DNA of 64,000 nt from Streptomyces sp. 130 (GTDB lineage Bacteria; Actinomycetota; Actinomycetes; Streptomycetales; Streptomycetaceae). The stretch is taken from the NCBI RefSeq assembly GCF_007096885.1, contig NZ_VJNO01000019.1, positions 60,789 to 124,788 on the forward strand, written 5' to 3'. Made by a program: the position numbers and the translations under genes. This document shows, one piece after another, positions 24,247-32,639 of this stretch (the first letter of the stretch is position 1; the number at the start of each line of letters is the position of its first letter). A model generated the notes under the pieces. It searched no databases and was not told the DNA's origin. It saw nothing but the letters and a program-made list of their open reading frames with translations.

Positions 24247-25751
24247 AGGCTCTGCGCCAGCCGGTGGTACGCCTGGTTCCAGCGCAGTTCGCGGGTGAAG
24301 CCGCGGATCGTGGTGTCCCGGTCGATGACGGCGAGTTCGGTGCGCAGCATTTCGGCGAGGTCCTCCAGCTCCTCGCCGCCGAGCGCGGTGGTGAGGACGG
24401 TGTGGTGCGGTGCTCCGGCCGTCAGCCATGCCTCGGTGGAGGTGCGCAGGTCGGGGGCGGGCCGCCACACGGCGCGGGCGACGGGCAGCGCGGGCAGCGG
24501 CTCCGGCGGGGTGACGACGTCGATGTGGTTGGCCACGAGCCGGAAGCGGTCGCCCATGTCCGCGAGTCCGACCACCACGGCGGGGCCGGGGGCCGCGTCG
24601 AAGACGAGCCGGACCGGGTCCTCCCGGCCGCCGATGGAGAGCGGGTGGATCTCGCAGCTGGGGGTGGCCGTGGTGAGCGAGGGGCAGACCTCCAGCATGT
24701 GGGCGCCGAGGATGAGCTCCTGACCCGGCGTCAGGTCGTAGGTGTAGTCCTCCATGAAGGACGTGCCGCCGGGCAGCCCGTGCGCCATGGTCTTGAGGGT
24801 GCGCAGCAGGACGGAGGTCTTCCAGTCGCCCTCCCCGCCGAAGCCGTAGCCGTCGGCCATCAGGCGCTGGACGGCGAGTCCGGGCAGCTGGCGCAGGCCG
24901 CCGAGGTCCTCGAAGTTCGTGGTGAAGGCGCGGAAGCCGCCCTCGGTGAGGAAGGCGCGCAGTCCGGCCTCGATGCGGGCGGCGTAGCGCAGGGACTCGT
25001 GGCGCTCGCCGCCCGGCCGCAGCTCGGGGGCGAGCGCGTAGAGGTCCTGGTACTCCTTGACGAGCGCGGTGACGGTGTCCTCGCCGGCGGCGTCGACGGC
25101 GGTCACGAGGTCGTTGACGCCGTAGGTGTTGACCGAGACGCCGAACCGCAGCTGGGCCTCGACCTTGTCGCCCTCGGTGACGGCGACGTCGCGCATGTTG
25201 TCGCCGAACCGGGCGAGTCTGAGGCCGGCGAGTTCGGCGCGGCCCGCGGCGGCGCGCGCCCAGCCGGCGATGCGGTCGACCACCTCGGGGGTGGTGACGT
25301 GGCCGGCGACGGTCTTGCGGGGGACGCCGAGGCGGGTCTGCACGAAGCCGAACTCGCGGTCGCCGTGGGCGGCCTGGTTCAGGTTCATGAAGTCCATGTC
25401 GATGGTGGACCAGGGCAGCCGGCGGTTGGCCTGGGTGTGCAGGTGCAGCAGCGGTTTGCTGAGCGCGTCGAGGCCGGCGATCCACATCTTGGCCGGGGAG
25501 AAGGTGTGCATCCAGGCGATGAGGCCGATGCACCGGTCGTCGGCGTTCGCGTCGAGGCAGATCCTGCGGATGGCGGCGGCGTCGGTGAGGACGGGCTTCC
25601 AGACCACGCGCACCGTCATCTGCGGCTGGTCCGCGAGGGTGTCGCGGATGACCCGTGACTGGTCGGCGACCTGGGCCAGGGTCTCGTCGCCGTAGAGCGA
25701 CTGGCTCCCGGTGAGAAACCAGATCTCGCGGTCGGGCTGGGCGAGCGTCAT
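24243..25751 (-). CDS. araA: L-arabinose isomerase
   Basis: A 502-residue enzyme converting L-arabinose to L-ribulose with Mn2+. Matches to the family run the full length: WFLTGSQSLYG at about 11-21, LIAWMHTFSPAKMWI, QANRRLPW, RFGDNMRDVAVTEGDKVEA, and the active-site segments GYGFGGEGDWKTS and GTSFMEDYTYDL with the metal-binding glutamates. It lies 44 bp after araB and overlaps araD. Confidence 0.97.
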   Translation of the reverse strand: MTLAQPDREIWFLTGSQSLYGDETLAQVADQSRVIRDTLADQPQMTVRVVWKPVLTDAAAIRRICLDANADDRCIGLIAWMHTFSPAKMWIAGLDALSKPLLHLHTQANRRLPWSTIDMDFMNLNQAAHGDREFGFVQTRLGVPRKTVAGHVTTPEVVDRIAGWARAAAGRAELAGLRLARFGDNMRDVAVTEGDKVEAQLRFGVSVNTYGVNDLVTAVDAAGEDTVTALVKEYQDLYALAPELRPGGERHESLRYAARIEAGLRAFLTEGGFRAFTTNFEDLGGLRQLPGLAVQRLMADGYGFGGEGDWKTSVLLRTLKTMAHGLPGGTSFMEDYTYDLTPGQELILGAHMLEVCPSLTTATPSCEIHPLSIGGREDPVRLVFDAAPGPAVVVGLADMGDRFRLVANHIDVVTPPEPLPALPVARAVWRPAPDLRTSTEAWLTAGAPHHTVLTTALGGEELEDLAEMLRTELAVIDRDTTIRGFTRELRWNQAYHRLAQSL

Positions 25752-25795
25752 GTCGGGTGTGCTCCTCGTTGTGCTGGAAAGAGGGTCCCTGCCGG

Positions 25796-27502
25796 TCAGC
25801 CGGCGGTCGTGGTGCGCGCGGCGTTGCGGATCCGGCGCAGGCGGTGCAGGAGGAGGTCGGCGCCGGTGCCGAAGTGGTCGTGCAGGGCGCGGTATTCGCG
25901 AAACAGCGCGTCGTAGGCGTCCGCCCGGCCGGGGTCCGGGGTGTACGCGTGCCGCTGGACGCTACCCATCGCGGCAGCGGCGGTCCGGACGTCCGGGTGG
26001 GCGCCCGCGGCGACGGCGGCGTGGATGGCGGAGCCGAGGGCGGGCCCCTGCTCGGAGGTGCCGAGGGAGACGGGGCGGCGCAGCACGTCGGCGTAGATCC
26101 GCATCAGGAGGGCGTTCTTCTTCAGGCCGCCGGTGACGATGAACTCCTCGACGGGAATCCCGCCGGCCTCGAACGCCTCCACGATGACCCGGGTGCCGTA
26201 CGCGGTGGATTCGAGGAGGGCGAGGTAGACGTCCTCGGGGCGGGTGTCGAGAGTGAGCCCCGCGACGACTCCGGAGAGGTGGTGGTCGACGAGGGTCGAG
26301 CGGTTGCCGTTCATCCAGTCCAGGGCGACCAGGCCGTGCGCGCCGACCGGCTGCCCCGCGGCCTTGCGGGTCAGGAGCTGGTGCAGGTCCTCCCCGGCGT
26401 CCCGCGCCTCGGTGCGGTAGGCGTCCGGTACGCCCTGCCGGAGCCACCAGGCGAAGATGTCGCCGACCGCGCTCTGTCCGGCCTCGTAGCCGTAGGCGCC
26501 TGCCACGATGCCGCCCTCGACCACCCCGCAGATGCCGGGGACATCGGCGAGGGCGGCGCCGTTGAGCACGTGGCAGGTGGAGGTGCCCATGATGGCGAGC
26601 AGCCGGCCGTTCTCGACGGCCCCGGCGGCGGGGGCGGCGACATGGGCGTCGACGTTGCCCGCGGCGACGGCGATGCCCTCGGGCAGGCCGGTCCAGTCGG
26701 CGGCGCGCGCGCTCAGGCCGCCGACGCGTGAGCCCAGGGCCGACAGCGGGTGCTCCAGGCGGGTCGCGGGGAAGTCCGCGAAGTCCGGGTGGAGGCGGGC
26801 GAGGAAGGCGGCCGAGGGGTAGGCCCCGTCCTGGTGGATGCCCTTGTAGCCGGCGGTGCAGGTGTTGCGCGATTCGGCGCCGGTGAGCTGCCAGACGATC
26901 CAGTCGGCCGCCTCGATCCAGCGGGCACAGGCGGCGTAGACCCCGGGGTCCTCCTCCAGCACCTGGAGGGCCTTGGCGAACTGCCACTCGGAGGAGATCC
27001 TGCCCCCGTACCGGCTGATCCACTTCTCGCCCCGGTCGTGCGCCAGGGCGTTGATGCGGTCGGCCTGCTCCTGGGCGGCGTGGTGCTTCCACAGCTTCGG
27101 CCAGGCGTGCGGCCGGCCGGCCCACTCGGGCAGCAGGGCGAGCGGGACGCCCTCGGCGATGGCCGGCAGGACCGTGCAGGCGGTGAAGTCGGTGGCGATG
27201 CCGATGACGCGGGCGGGGTCGACCCCGGCGGCCCGGACCGCCGCCGGGACCGCGGTGCGGAGCACGTCGCACCAGTCCTCGGGGTGCTGCAACGCCCAGT
27301 CGGGGGGCAGCGGTACGCCGGTGAGCGGGAGGCGGTCCTCGATGACGGCGTGGCGGTAGTCGTGAACCGCCGAGCCGAGTTCGGCGCCGTCGCGGACCCT
27401 GACCACCACGGCGCGCCCGGAGAGGGTGCCGAAGTCCACTCCGACCGTGCAGGCGTCGGGATGGTGACGTTCGACGGGGCCGGAACTGGCGTGTGGCGTC
27501 AC
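25796..27502 (-). CDS. araB: Ribulokinase
   Basis: A 568-residue FGGY-family kinase that phosphorylates L-ribulose with ATP. The N-terminal GVDFGTLSGRAVVV is the ribulokinase signature, with GIATDFTAC and the C-terminal FIVTGGLKKNALLMRIYAD adenosine-binding motif also present. Length agrees with E. coli AraB (566). GTG at 27502 gives the family start; open codons further upstream run into the promoter. First gene of the araBAD operon, with promoter and operator at 27555-27583. Confidence 0.95.
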   Translation of the reverse strand: MTPHASSGPVERHHPDACTVGVDFGTLSGRAVVVRVRDGAELGSAVHDYRHAVIEDRLPLTGVPLPPDWALQHPEDWCDVLRTAVPAAVRAAGVDPARVIGIATDFTACTVLPAIAEGVPLALLPEWAGRPHAWPKLWKHHAAQEQADRINALAHDRGEKWISRYGGRISSEWQFAKALQVLEEDPGVYAACARWIEAADWIVWQLTGAESRNTCTAGYKGIHQDGAYPSAAFLARLHPDFADFPATRLEHPLSALGSRVGGLSARAADWTGLPEGIAVAAGNVDAHVAAPAAGAVENGRLLAIMGTSTCHVLNGAALADVPGICGVVEGGIVAGAYGYEAGQSAVGDIFAWWLRQGVPDAYRTEARDAGEDLHQLLTRKAAGQPVGAHGLVALDWMNGNRSTLVDHHLSGVVAGLTLDTRPEDVYLALLESTAYGTRVIVEAFEAGGIPVEEFIVTGGLKKNALLMRIYADVLRRPVSLGTSEQGPALGSAIHAAVAAGAHPDVRTAAAAMGSVQRHAYTPDPGRADAYDALFREYRALHDHFGTGADLLLHRLRRIRNAARTTTAG

Positions 27503-27554
27503 GATGCGGTCTCTCTCGTCAGGGGTGGCGGGGACGGCAGTGGGCCCCCCAAGA

Positions 27555-27583
27555 TTGTTAGCGCTCACAAGTAATGGGGGCAA
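27555..27583 (-). promoter_or_regulatory. araB promoter with overlapping LacI-type operator
   Basis: On the minus strand, -35 TTGCCC (27583-27578) and -10 TAACAA (27560-27555) are 17 bp apart. The operator TTGTTAGCGCTCACAA (27555-27570) covers the -10 box, so bound repressor would block transcription. The araB start is 53 bp downstream. Confidence 0.65.
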
Positions 27584-27741
27584 GAGCTGTGCGCACTTTT
27601 GTCGTTCCCCTCCGGCCCGGCGGCGACACCGACCGTGCGGCCAACTCCCCCTGTAGAACGAGCCTGCGGGATGCGCCACGATTACCTCCCTTTCCTCCGG
27701 TTACGGCCGCGCCCCGGCGCAAGAAAAGACGTGAGGGCCCC

Positions 27742-27772
27742 TTGCACCCCTCTGATGCGAGCGCTAACAATC
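27742..27772 (+). promoter_or_regulatory. Sugar importer promoter with overlapping LacI-type operator
   Basis: -35 TTGCAC (27742-27747) and -10 TAACAA (27765-27770) have 17-bp spacing. GCGAGCGCTAACAA overlaps the -10, mirroring the araB promoter. The first importer gene starts about 50 bp downstream. Confidence 0.65.
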
Positions 27773-27819
27773 GAGCACCATCAAGGCCGCCGCGACGACG
27801 GGATTGTCAGGTCATGCCC

Positions 27820-28929
27820 ATGAAGAACCTCCGAGCCGCGTCCGCCCTCGTGGCGGTGACCACCGGCTGCGCTCTGCTTCTCACCGCCTGCGGACAGGAC
27901 AGCGAGGGAGGAAGCCAGGAGAAGAAGGACAAGAAGGACGTCACCATCGGCATCGCCATGCCGACCAAGTCCTCCGAGCGGTGGATCGCCGACGGCAGGA
28001 ACATGACCACGAGCCTGAAGAAGGCCGGGTTCGCCACCACGCTCCAGTACGGGGAGGACGACCCCGACCAGCAGGTCGCCCAGATCGAGAACATGATCAC
28101 CCAAGGCGTGGACGCGCTGGTCGTGGCCGCCATCAACGGCGAGGCCCTGTCCAACGTCCTCCAGCAGGCCGCGGACGCCGACATCCCGGTGATCTCGTAC
28201 GACCGGCTCATCCTGGGCTCCCCGCACGTCGACTACTACGCCTCCTTCGACAACGAGAAGGTCGGCGAGCTCCAGGCCACGTACATCGTCGACAAGCTCG
28301 GGCTGAAGGACGGTGCGAAGAAGGGCCCGTTCAACATCGAGCTGTTCGCCGGGTCCAACGACGACAACAACACCAAGTACTTCTTCAACGGCGCCATGAA
28401 GGTGCTGAAGCCCTACTTCGACAAGAAGCAGCTGGTCGTGCGCTCCGGGCAGACCCGGCTCAACCAGGTCACCACCCTGCGCTGGGACGGCGGCACCGCG
28501 CAGAAGCGCATGGACGACCTGCTGACCTCCTCGTACTCCAGCGCGCACGTCGACGCGGTGCTGTCCCCGTACGACGGCATCTCCATCGGCATCCTGTCCG
28601 CCCTGAAGTCCGACGACTACGGGAGCAAGTCCAAGCCGCTCCCGGTCGTCACCGGTCAGGACGCGGAGGTGGCCTCGGTGAAGTCGATCATCGCGGGCCA
28701 GCAGACCCAGACCGTCTACAAGGACACCCGCGCCCTGGCCCAGGTCGCGGCGGACATGGTGACCGCGGTCCTGAACGGCAAGAAGCCCGAGGTCAACGAC
28801 GAGTCCACGTACGACAACGGCGAGAAGGTCGTGCCGGCGTTCCTGCTCGACCCGGTCAGCGTCGACAAGACGAACTACCGGAAGGTGCTGGTCGACTCCG
28901 GCTACATCGACGCCAAGGAGCTCGGGTGA
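27820..28929 (+). CDS. ChvE-type sugar-binding lipoprotein
   Basis: A 369-residue substrate-binding protein of the ChvE/XylF type. Signal peptide with lipobox LLTAC (Cys at about residue 22), then a Lys-rich linker and the binding domain (VTIGIAMPTKSSERW; VISYDRLI; FAGSNDDNNTKYFF; LSPYDGISIGIL). It should capture L-arabinose or a related aldose outside the cell. ATG at 27820 is preferred over 27814 because CAGG lies 8 nt before it. Its stop overlaps the ATPase gene start (GTGA). Confidence 0.92.
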   Translation: MKNLRAASALVAVTTGCALLLTACGQDSEGGSQEKKDKKDVTIGIAMPTKSSERWIADGRNMTTSLKKAGFATTLQYGEDDPDQQVAQIENMITQGVDALVVAAINGEALSNVLQQAADADIPVISYDRLILGSPHVDYYASFDNEKVGELQATYIVDKLGLKDGAKKGPFNIELFAGSNDDNNTKYFFNGAMKVLKPYFDKKQLVVRSGQTRLNQVTTLRWDGGTAQKRMDDLLTSSYSSAHVDAVLSPYDGISIGILSALKSDDYGSKSKPLPVVTGQDAEVASVKSIIAGQQTQTVYKDTRALAQVAADMVTAVLNGKKPEVNDESTYDNGEKVVPAFLLDPVSVDKTNYRKVLVDSGYIDAKELG

Positions 28930-30548
28930 GCCCCGCCGCGCCCGAAGCCCCCGCCGCGCCCGGCCCCGTCCTGGAAATGCGGTCCATCGTCAAGACGTTC
29001 CCCGGTGTCAGGGCGCTGTCCGAGGTGACCCTGTCCGTGCGGCGCGGCGAGGTGCACGCCCTGTGCGGGGAGAACGGTGCCGGCAAGTCGACGCTCATGA
29101 AGGTGCTTTCCGGCGTCCACCCGCACGGCTCGTACGAGGGGGAGATCCTCCTCGACGGCGAACCGTGCCGCTTCAAGGACATCCGGGCCAGCGAGCAGCG
29201 GGGGATCGTCATCATCCACCAGGAACTCGCGCTCGTCCCCCATCTGTCGATCGCCGAGAACGTCTTCCTGGGCAACGAACCGGCCCGGCGCGGGATCATC
29301 GACTGGCGCGCGTCGCTGCGCCGGGCGTCCGCGCTGCTCAAGCGGGTCGGTCTGGACGACCATCCGGAGACCCGGGTCGCCGACATCGGTGTCGGCAAGC
29401 AGCAGTTGGTGGAGATCGCGAAGGCGCTGGCGAAGGACGTCCGGCTGCTGATCCTGGACGAGCCCACCGCCGCGCTCAACGACGCGGACAGCGCCAAGCT
29501 GCTGCGGCTGATGCGGGAGCTGAAGGACCAGGGCATCACCTCGATCATCATCTCGCACAAGCTGAACGAGATCGCCCGGATCGCCGACTCCGTCACGATC
29601 CTGCGCGACGGGCGGTCCATCGAGACCCTGGACGTCAACGACCCGGCCACCACCGAGGAACGCATCATCCGCGGCATGGTGGGCCGGGACCTCGACAGCC
29701 GCTTCCCCGACCGCACCCCGTACACCGGCGCGGCCGACGCCCGGCCCGCCCTGGAGATCAGGGACTGGACGGTGCGCCATCCGCTCGACCGCGCCCGCAA
29801 GGTGGTCGACGGGGTCTCGCTCCAGGTCCGGCGCGGCGAGATCGTGGGCATCGCCGGGCTCATGGGCGCCGGCCGGACCGAGCTCGCGATGAGCGTCTTC
29901 GGGCGTTCGTACGGGCACTACGAGCGGGGCTCCGTCCTCAGGGACGGCCGCGAGGTGCGGACCCGTACGGTGCCCGAGGCGGTCGCCCACGGCATCGCGT
30001 ACGTCACCGAGGACCGCAAGCACTACGGCCTCGACCTCGGGGACTCGGTGGGCCGCAACATCTCGCTCGCCTCGCTCGGCGCCCTCGCCCGGCGGGGTGT
30101 GGTGGACGGCCACGAGGAACGGAAGGTGGCCGAGCGCTACCGGCGGTCCATGAACATCAAGACGCCGAACGTCCTCGAACCGGTCGGCCGGCTCTCCGGC
30201 GGCAACCAGCAGAAGGTCGTCCTCAGCAAGTGGATCCTCACCGGTCCGGACGTCCTCGTCCTGGACGAGCCCACGCGCGGTGTGGACGTGGGCGCCAAGT
30301 TCGAGATCTACACCGTGATCGACCGCCTCGCCGCCGAGGGCAAGGCGATCCTCTTCATCTCCTCCGAGCTGCCCGAACTGCTCGGCATGTGCGACCGCGT
30401 GTACACCATGGCCGCCGGCCGGCTGACCGGTGAGGTCGCCCGCGAGGACGCCACCCAGGAAGTGCTGATGCGGCACATGACCCAGGACACCCGCGTACCA
30501 CCGGTGGCCGTCGCGGGCACCACCCCCACCGAAGGACAGCAGGCATGA
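28926..30548 (+). CDS. GguA/XylG-type sugar ABC transporter ATPase (two ABC domains)
   Basis: A 540-residue ATPase with two nucleotide-binding domains, as in all monosaccharide (CUT2) importers. The first has Walker A GENGAGKST and Walker B LLILDEPTAAL. The second has the degenerate A loop GLMGAGRTE, signature LSGGNQQK and Walker B VLVLDEPTRG. The GTG start and the ATGA end overlap both neighbouring genes. It powers uptake through the permease downstream. Confidence 0.95.
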   Translation: MSPAAPEAPAAPGPVLEMRSIVKTFPGVRALSEVTLSVRRGEVHALCGENGAGKSTLMKVLSGVHPHGSYEGEILLDGEPCRFKDIRASEQRGIVIIHQELALVPHLSIAENVFLGNEPARRGIIDWRASLRRASALLKRVGLDDHPETRVADIGVGKQQLVEIAKALAKDVRLLILDEPTAALNDADSAKLLRLMRELKDQGITSIIISHKLNEIARIADSVTILRDGRSIETLDVNDPATTEERIIRGMVGRDLDSRFPDRTPYTGAADARPALEIRDWTVRHPLDRARKVVDGVSLQVRRGEIVGIAGLMGAGRTELAMSVFGRSYGHYERGSVLRDGREVRTRTVPEAVAHGIAYVTEDRKHYGLDLGDSVGRNISLASLGALARRGVVDGHEERKVAERYRRSMNIKTPNVLEPVGRLSGGNQQKVVLSKWILTGPDVLVLDEPTRGVDVGAKFEIYTVIDRLAAEGKAILFISSELPELLGMCDRVYTMAAGRLTGEVAREDATQEVLMRHMTQDTRVPPVAVAGTTPTEGQQA

Positions 30549-31789
30549 GCACCGACGTCAGCACCTCCAAGGCCACCCCGCCCACGGACCGGGGCGGGTC
30601 ACCGCCGGCGGGAGCCCCGGTCGTCCGGGTGCTCCTGGACGGCGTACGGCGGAACATGCGCCAGTACGGCATGCTCTTCGCGCTCGGCCTGATCGTGCTC
30701 CTGTTCCAGGTCTGGACGGGGGGCGACCTGCTGCTGCCGCGCAACGTCTCCAACCTGGTGCTCCAGAACAGCTACATCCTGATCCTGGCCATCGGCATGA
30801 TGATCGTCATCATCGCGGGGCACATCGACCTGTCGGTGGGCTCCCTGATGGCGCTGGTCGGAGGCGTCGGGGCGGTGCTCATGGTCGAGCACCATGTCGC
30901 CTGGCCGGTCGCCGTGGCCCTCACCCTGCTGCTCGGGGCCGTCGCGGGGGCGCTCCAGGGCTTCTTCATCGCGTACGTCGGCATCCCGTCGTTCATCGTG
31001 ACGCTCGCGGGCATGCTGCTGTTCCGGGGGCTGACGGAGATCTTCCTCAAGGGGCAGACCCTCGGTCCGTTCCCGGAGGGCATGCAGCGGGTCGCCAACG
31101 GCTTCCTGCCCGAGGCGGGGCCGGAGACCAACTACCACAACATCACGCTGCTGCTGGGCCTCGGGCTGGCCGCGTACGTGGTGTTCCAGGAGTTCCGGGA
31201 CCGCCGGCGGCAGCGCGAGTTCACGCTGGAGACCCTGCCCACGGGCCTGTTCGCGCTGAAGGTGACGGCGCTGGTCGCCGCCGTGCTGGTCACGACCCTG
31301 CTGCTGGCGAGCTACAAGGGGGCGCCGGTGGTGCTGCTGATCCTGGCGGCGCTGCTGGTCGGCTTCGGTTACGTGATGCGCAACGCGGTCATCGGCCGCC
31401 ATGTGTACGCGATCGGCGGCAACCTGCCCGCGGCGAAGCTCTCCGGGGTCAAGGACCGGAAGGTGACCTTCGCGGTCTTCCTCAACATGGGCATGCTCGC
31501 GGCGCTGGCCGGTCTGGTCTTCGCGGCGCGCTTCAACGCGGCCTCGCCGAAGGCGGGCGTGAACTTCGAACTGGAGGCCATCGCCGCCGCGTTCATCGGC
31601 GGTGCGTCGATGAGCGGCGGTGTGGGCACCGTGCTGGGGGCCATCATCGGCGGCCTGGTCCTCGGTGTGCTCAACAACGGGATGAACCTGGTGGGTGTCG
31701 GCACCGACTGGCAGCAGGTGATCAAGGGCCTGGTGCTGCTCGCGGCGGTCGGCTTCGACGTGTGGAACAAGCGGAGGGCGGGCGCCTGA
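30545..31789 (+). CDS. GguB/XylH-type sugar ABC transporter permease
   Basis: A 414-residue membrane protein of the branched BPD_transp_2 family with about ten hydrophobic segments. The conserved ILAIGMMIVIIAGHIDLSVG near residues 76-95 and GGASMSGGVGTVLGAIIGG near the end are typical of XylH-type permeases. It overlaps the ATPase gene by ATGA and is followed 11 bp later by a very strong hairpin, so the importer operon ends here. Confidence 0.95.
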   Translation: MSTDVSTSKATPPTDRGGSPPAGAPVVRVLLDGVRRNMRQYGMLFALGLIVLLFQVWTGGDLLLPRNVSNLVLQNSYILILAIGMMIVIIAGHIDLSVGSLMALVGGVGAVLMVEHHVAWPVAVALTLLLGAVAGALQGFFIAYVGIPSFIVTLAGMLLFRGLTEIFLKGQTLGPFPEGMQRVANGFLPEAGPETNYHNITLLLGLGLAAYVVFQEFRDRRRQREFTLETLPTGLFALKVTALVAAVLVTTLLLASYKGAPVVLLILAALLVGFGYVMRNAVIGRHVYAIGGNLPAAKLSGVKDRKVTFAVFLNMGMLAALAGLVFAARFNAASPKAGVNFELEAIAAAFIGGASMSGGVGTVLGAIIGGLVLGVLNNGMNLVGVGTDWQQVIKGLVLLAAVGFDVWNKRRAGA

Positions 31790-31800
31790 CCCGCCGGGGA

Positions 31801-31833
31801 TGGCCGGTGCGGCCGGACCGGCCGCACCGGCCA
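31801..31833 (+). terminator. Terminator of the sugar importer operon
   Basis: A perfect 16-bp stem (31801-31816 with 31818-31833) with a single-base loop, rich in CCGG, 11 bp past the permease stop. In vivo the loop would open by a few base pairs. No T-run follows. Confidence 0.75.
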
Positions 31834-31922
31834 CCCCCGCGGCTCCTCTCTCGCGCGGCCTTCGCGTAAAAGGTGCGGCCGGCGTCCCCGGCCGGCCCGG
31901 CCGTGCGGGGCGCCGGCCGCAA

Positions 31923-31952
31923 TTTTGCCCAGCCTGCAAAATTGCATAGCAT
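31923..31952 (+). promoter_or_regulatory. Promoter/operator of the TetR gene
   Basis: An AT-rich island with TTTTGC (31923-31928) inverted as GCAAAA (31936-31941), and TGCAA-AA-TTGCA at 31935-31946. -35 TTGCCC (31925-31930) and -10 TAGCAT (31947-31952) are 16 bp apart and end 8 bp before the ATG. This fits an autoregulated, leaderless TetR transcript. Confidence 0.5.
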
Positions 31953-31960
31953 GCACCTTC

Positions 31961-32563
31961 ATGAGCGACGACCCGCCCCTCGGGCTGCGTGAACGCAAGA
32001 AGCGCGCCACGCGTGACGCCCTGGCGGGTGCGGCCCTGCGCATGGCCGCCGACCGCGGCTTCGAACACGTGACCGTGGAAGCGGTCACGGACGCCGTCGG
32101 GGTCTCCGTACGCACGTTCTTCAACTACTTCCCGTGCCTGGAGGACGCGATCCTGCGCCCCGCCCAGGAGAACGCCGAGCGGACCCGGCGGGCCGTGCTC
32201 AACGCCCCCGCGCACCTGACCGCGCTCGAAGCCCTCAGCGAGGCCATCGCCCAGGAGCTCGCCTCCATCGAGGAGGACCACGAGCGCTGGGAGCTCCAGC
32301 TGGAGGTGCTGAAGAAGAGCCCGGCCCTGCTGCCCCACTTCCTGACCGCCCGGGGCACCGACGAGACCGCCATGGTCGCCGTCGTCGCCGAACGCCTCGG
32401 CCAGGACCCCGAGACCGACCTCCAGCCCCGGCTCCTCGCGCATGTGGCCCTGGCCGCGGTGCGCGCCGCGGTCGAGGTCTGGGTGGCCACGGGCCGTACC
32501 CGTACCTTCCAGGGTCTGTACCGCGAGGCGTTCGCCTCGCTGGCCGCCGGTCTGAGGGACTGA
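31961..32563 (+). CDS. TetR-family regulator
   Basis: A 200-residue TetR repressor. The N-terminal helix-turn-helix spans about residues 12-60 (RATRDALAGAALRM...VEAVTDAVGVSVRTFFNYF). The C-terminal helical domain is divergent, as expected for ligand sensing. No ribosome-binding site precedes the ATG at 31961, and the candidate -10 is 8 bp away, so translation is probably leaderless. The MFS exporter follows 76 bp downstream on the same strand and is its likely target. Confidence 0.9.
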   Translation: MSDDPPLGLRERKKRATRDALAGAALRMAADRGFEHVTVEAVTDAVGVSVRTFFNYFPCLEDAILRPAQENAERTRRAVLNAPAHLTALEALSEAIAQELASIEEDHERWELQLEVLKKSPALLPHFLTARGTDETAMVAVVAERLGQDPETDLQPRLLAHVALAAVRAAVEVWVATGRTRTFQGLYREAFASLAAGLRD

Positions 32564-32639
32564 GCCGTCCACCGCACCACCCTCCGCGCCGCACCGCTGG
32601 GCGCGGAGCCAGTCACCAGAGAATGAGGAACGTCAGCCG

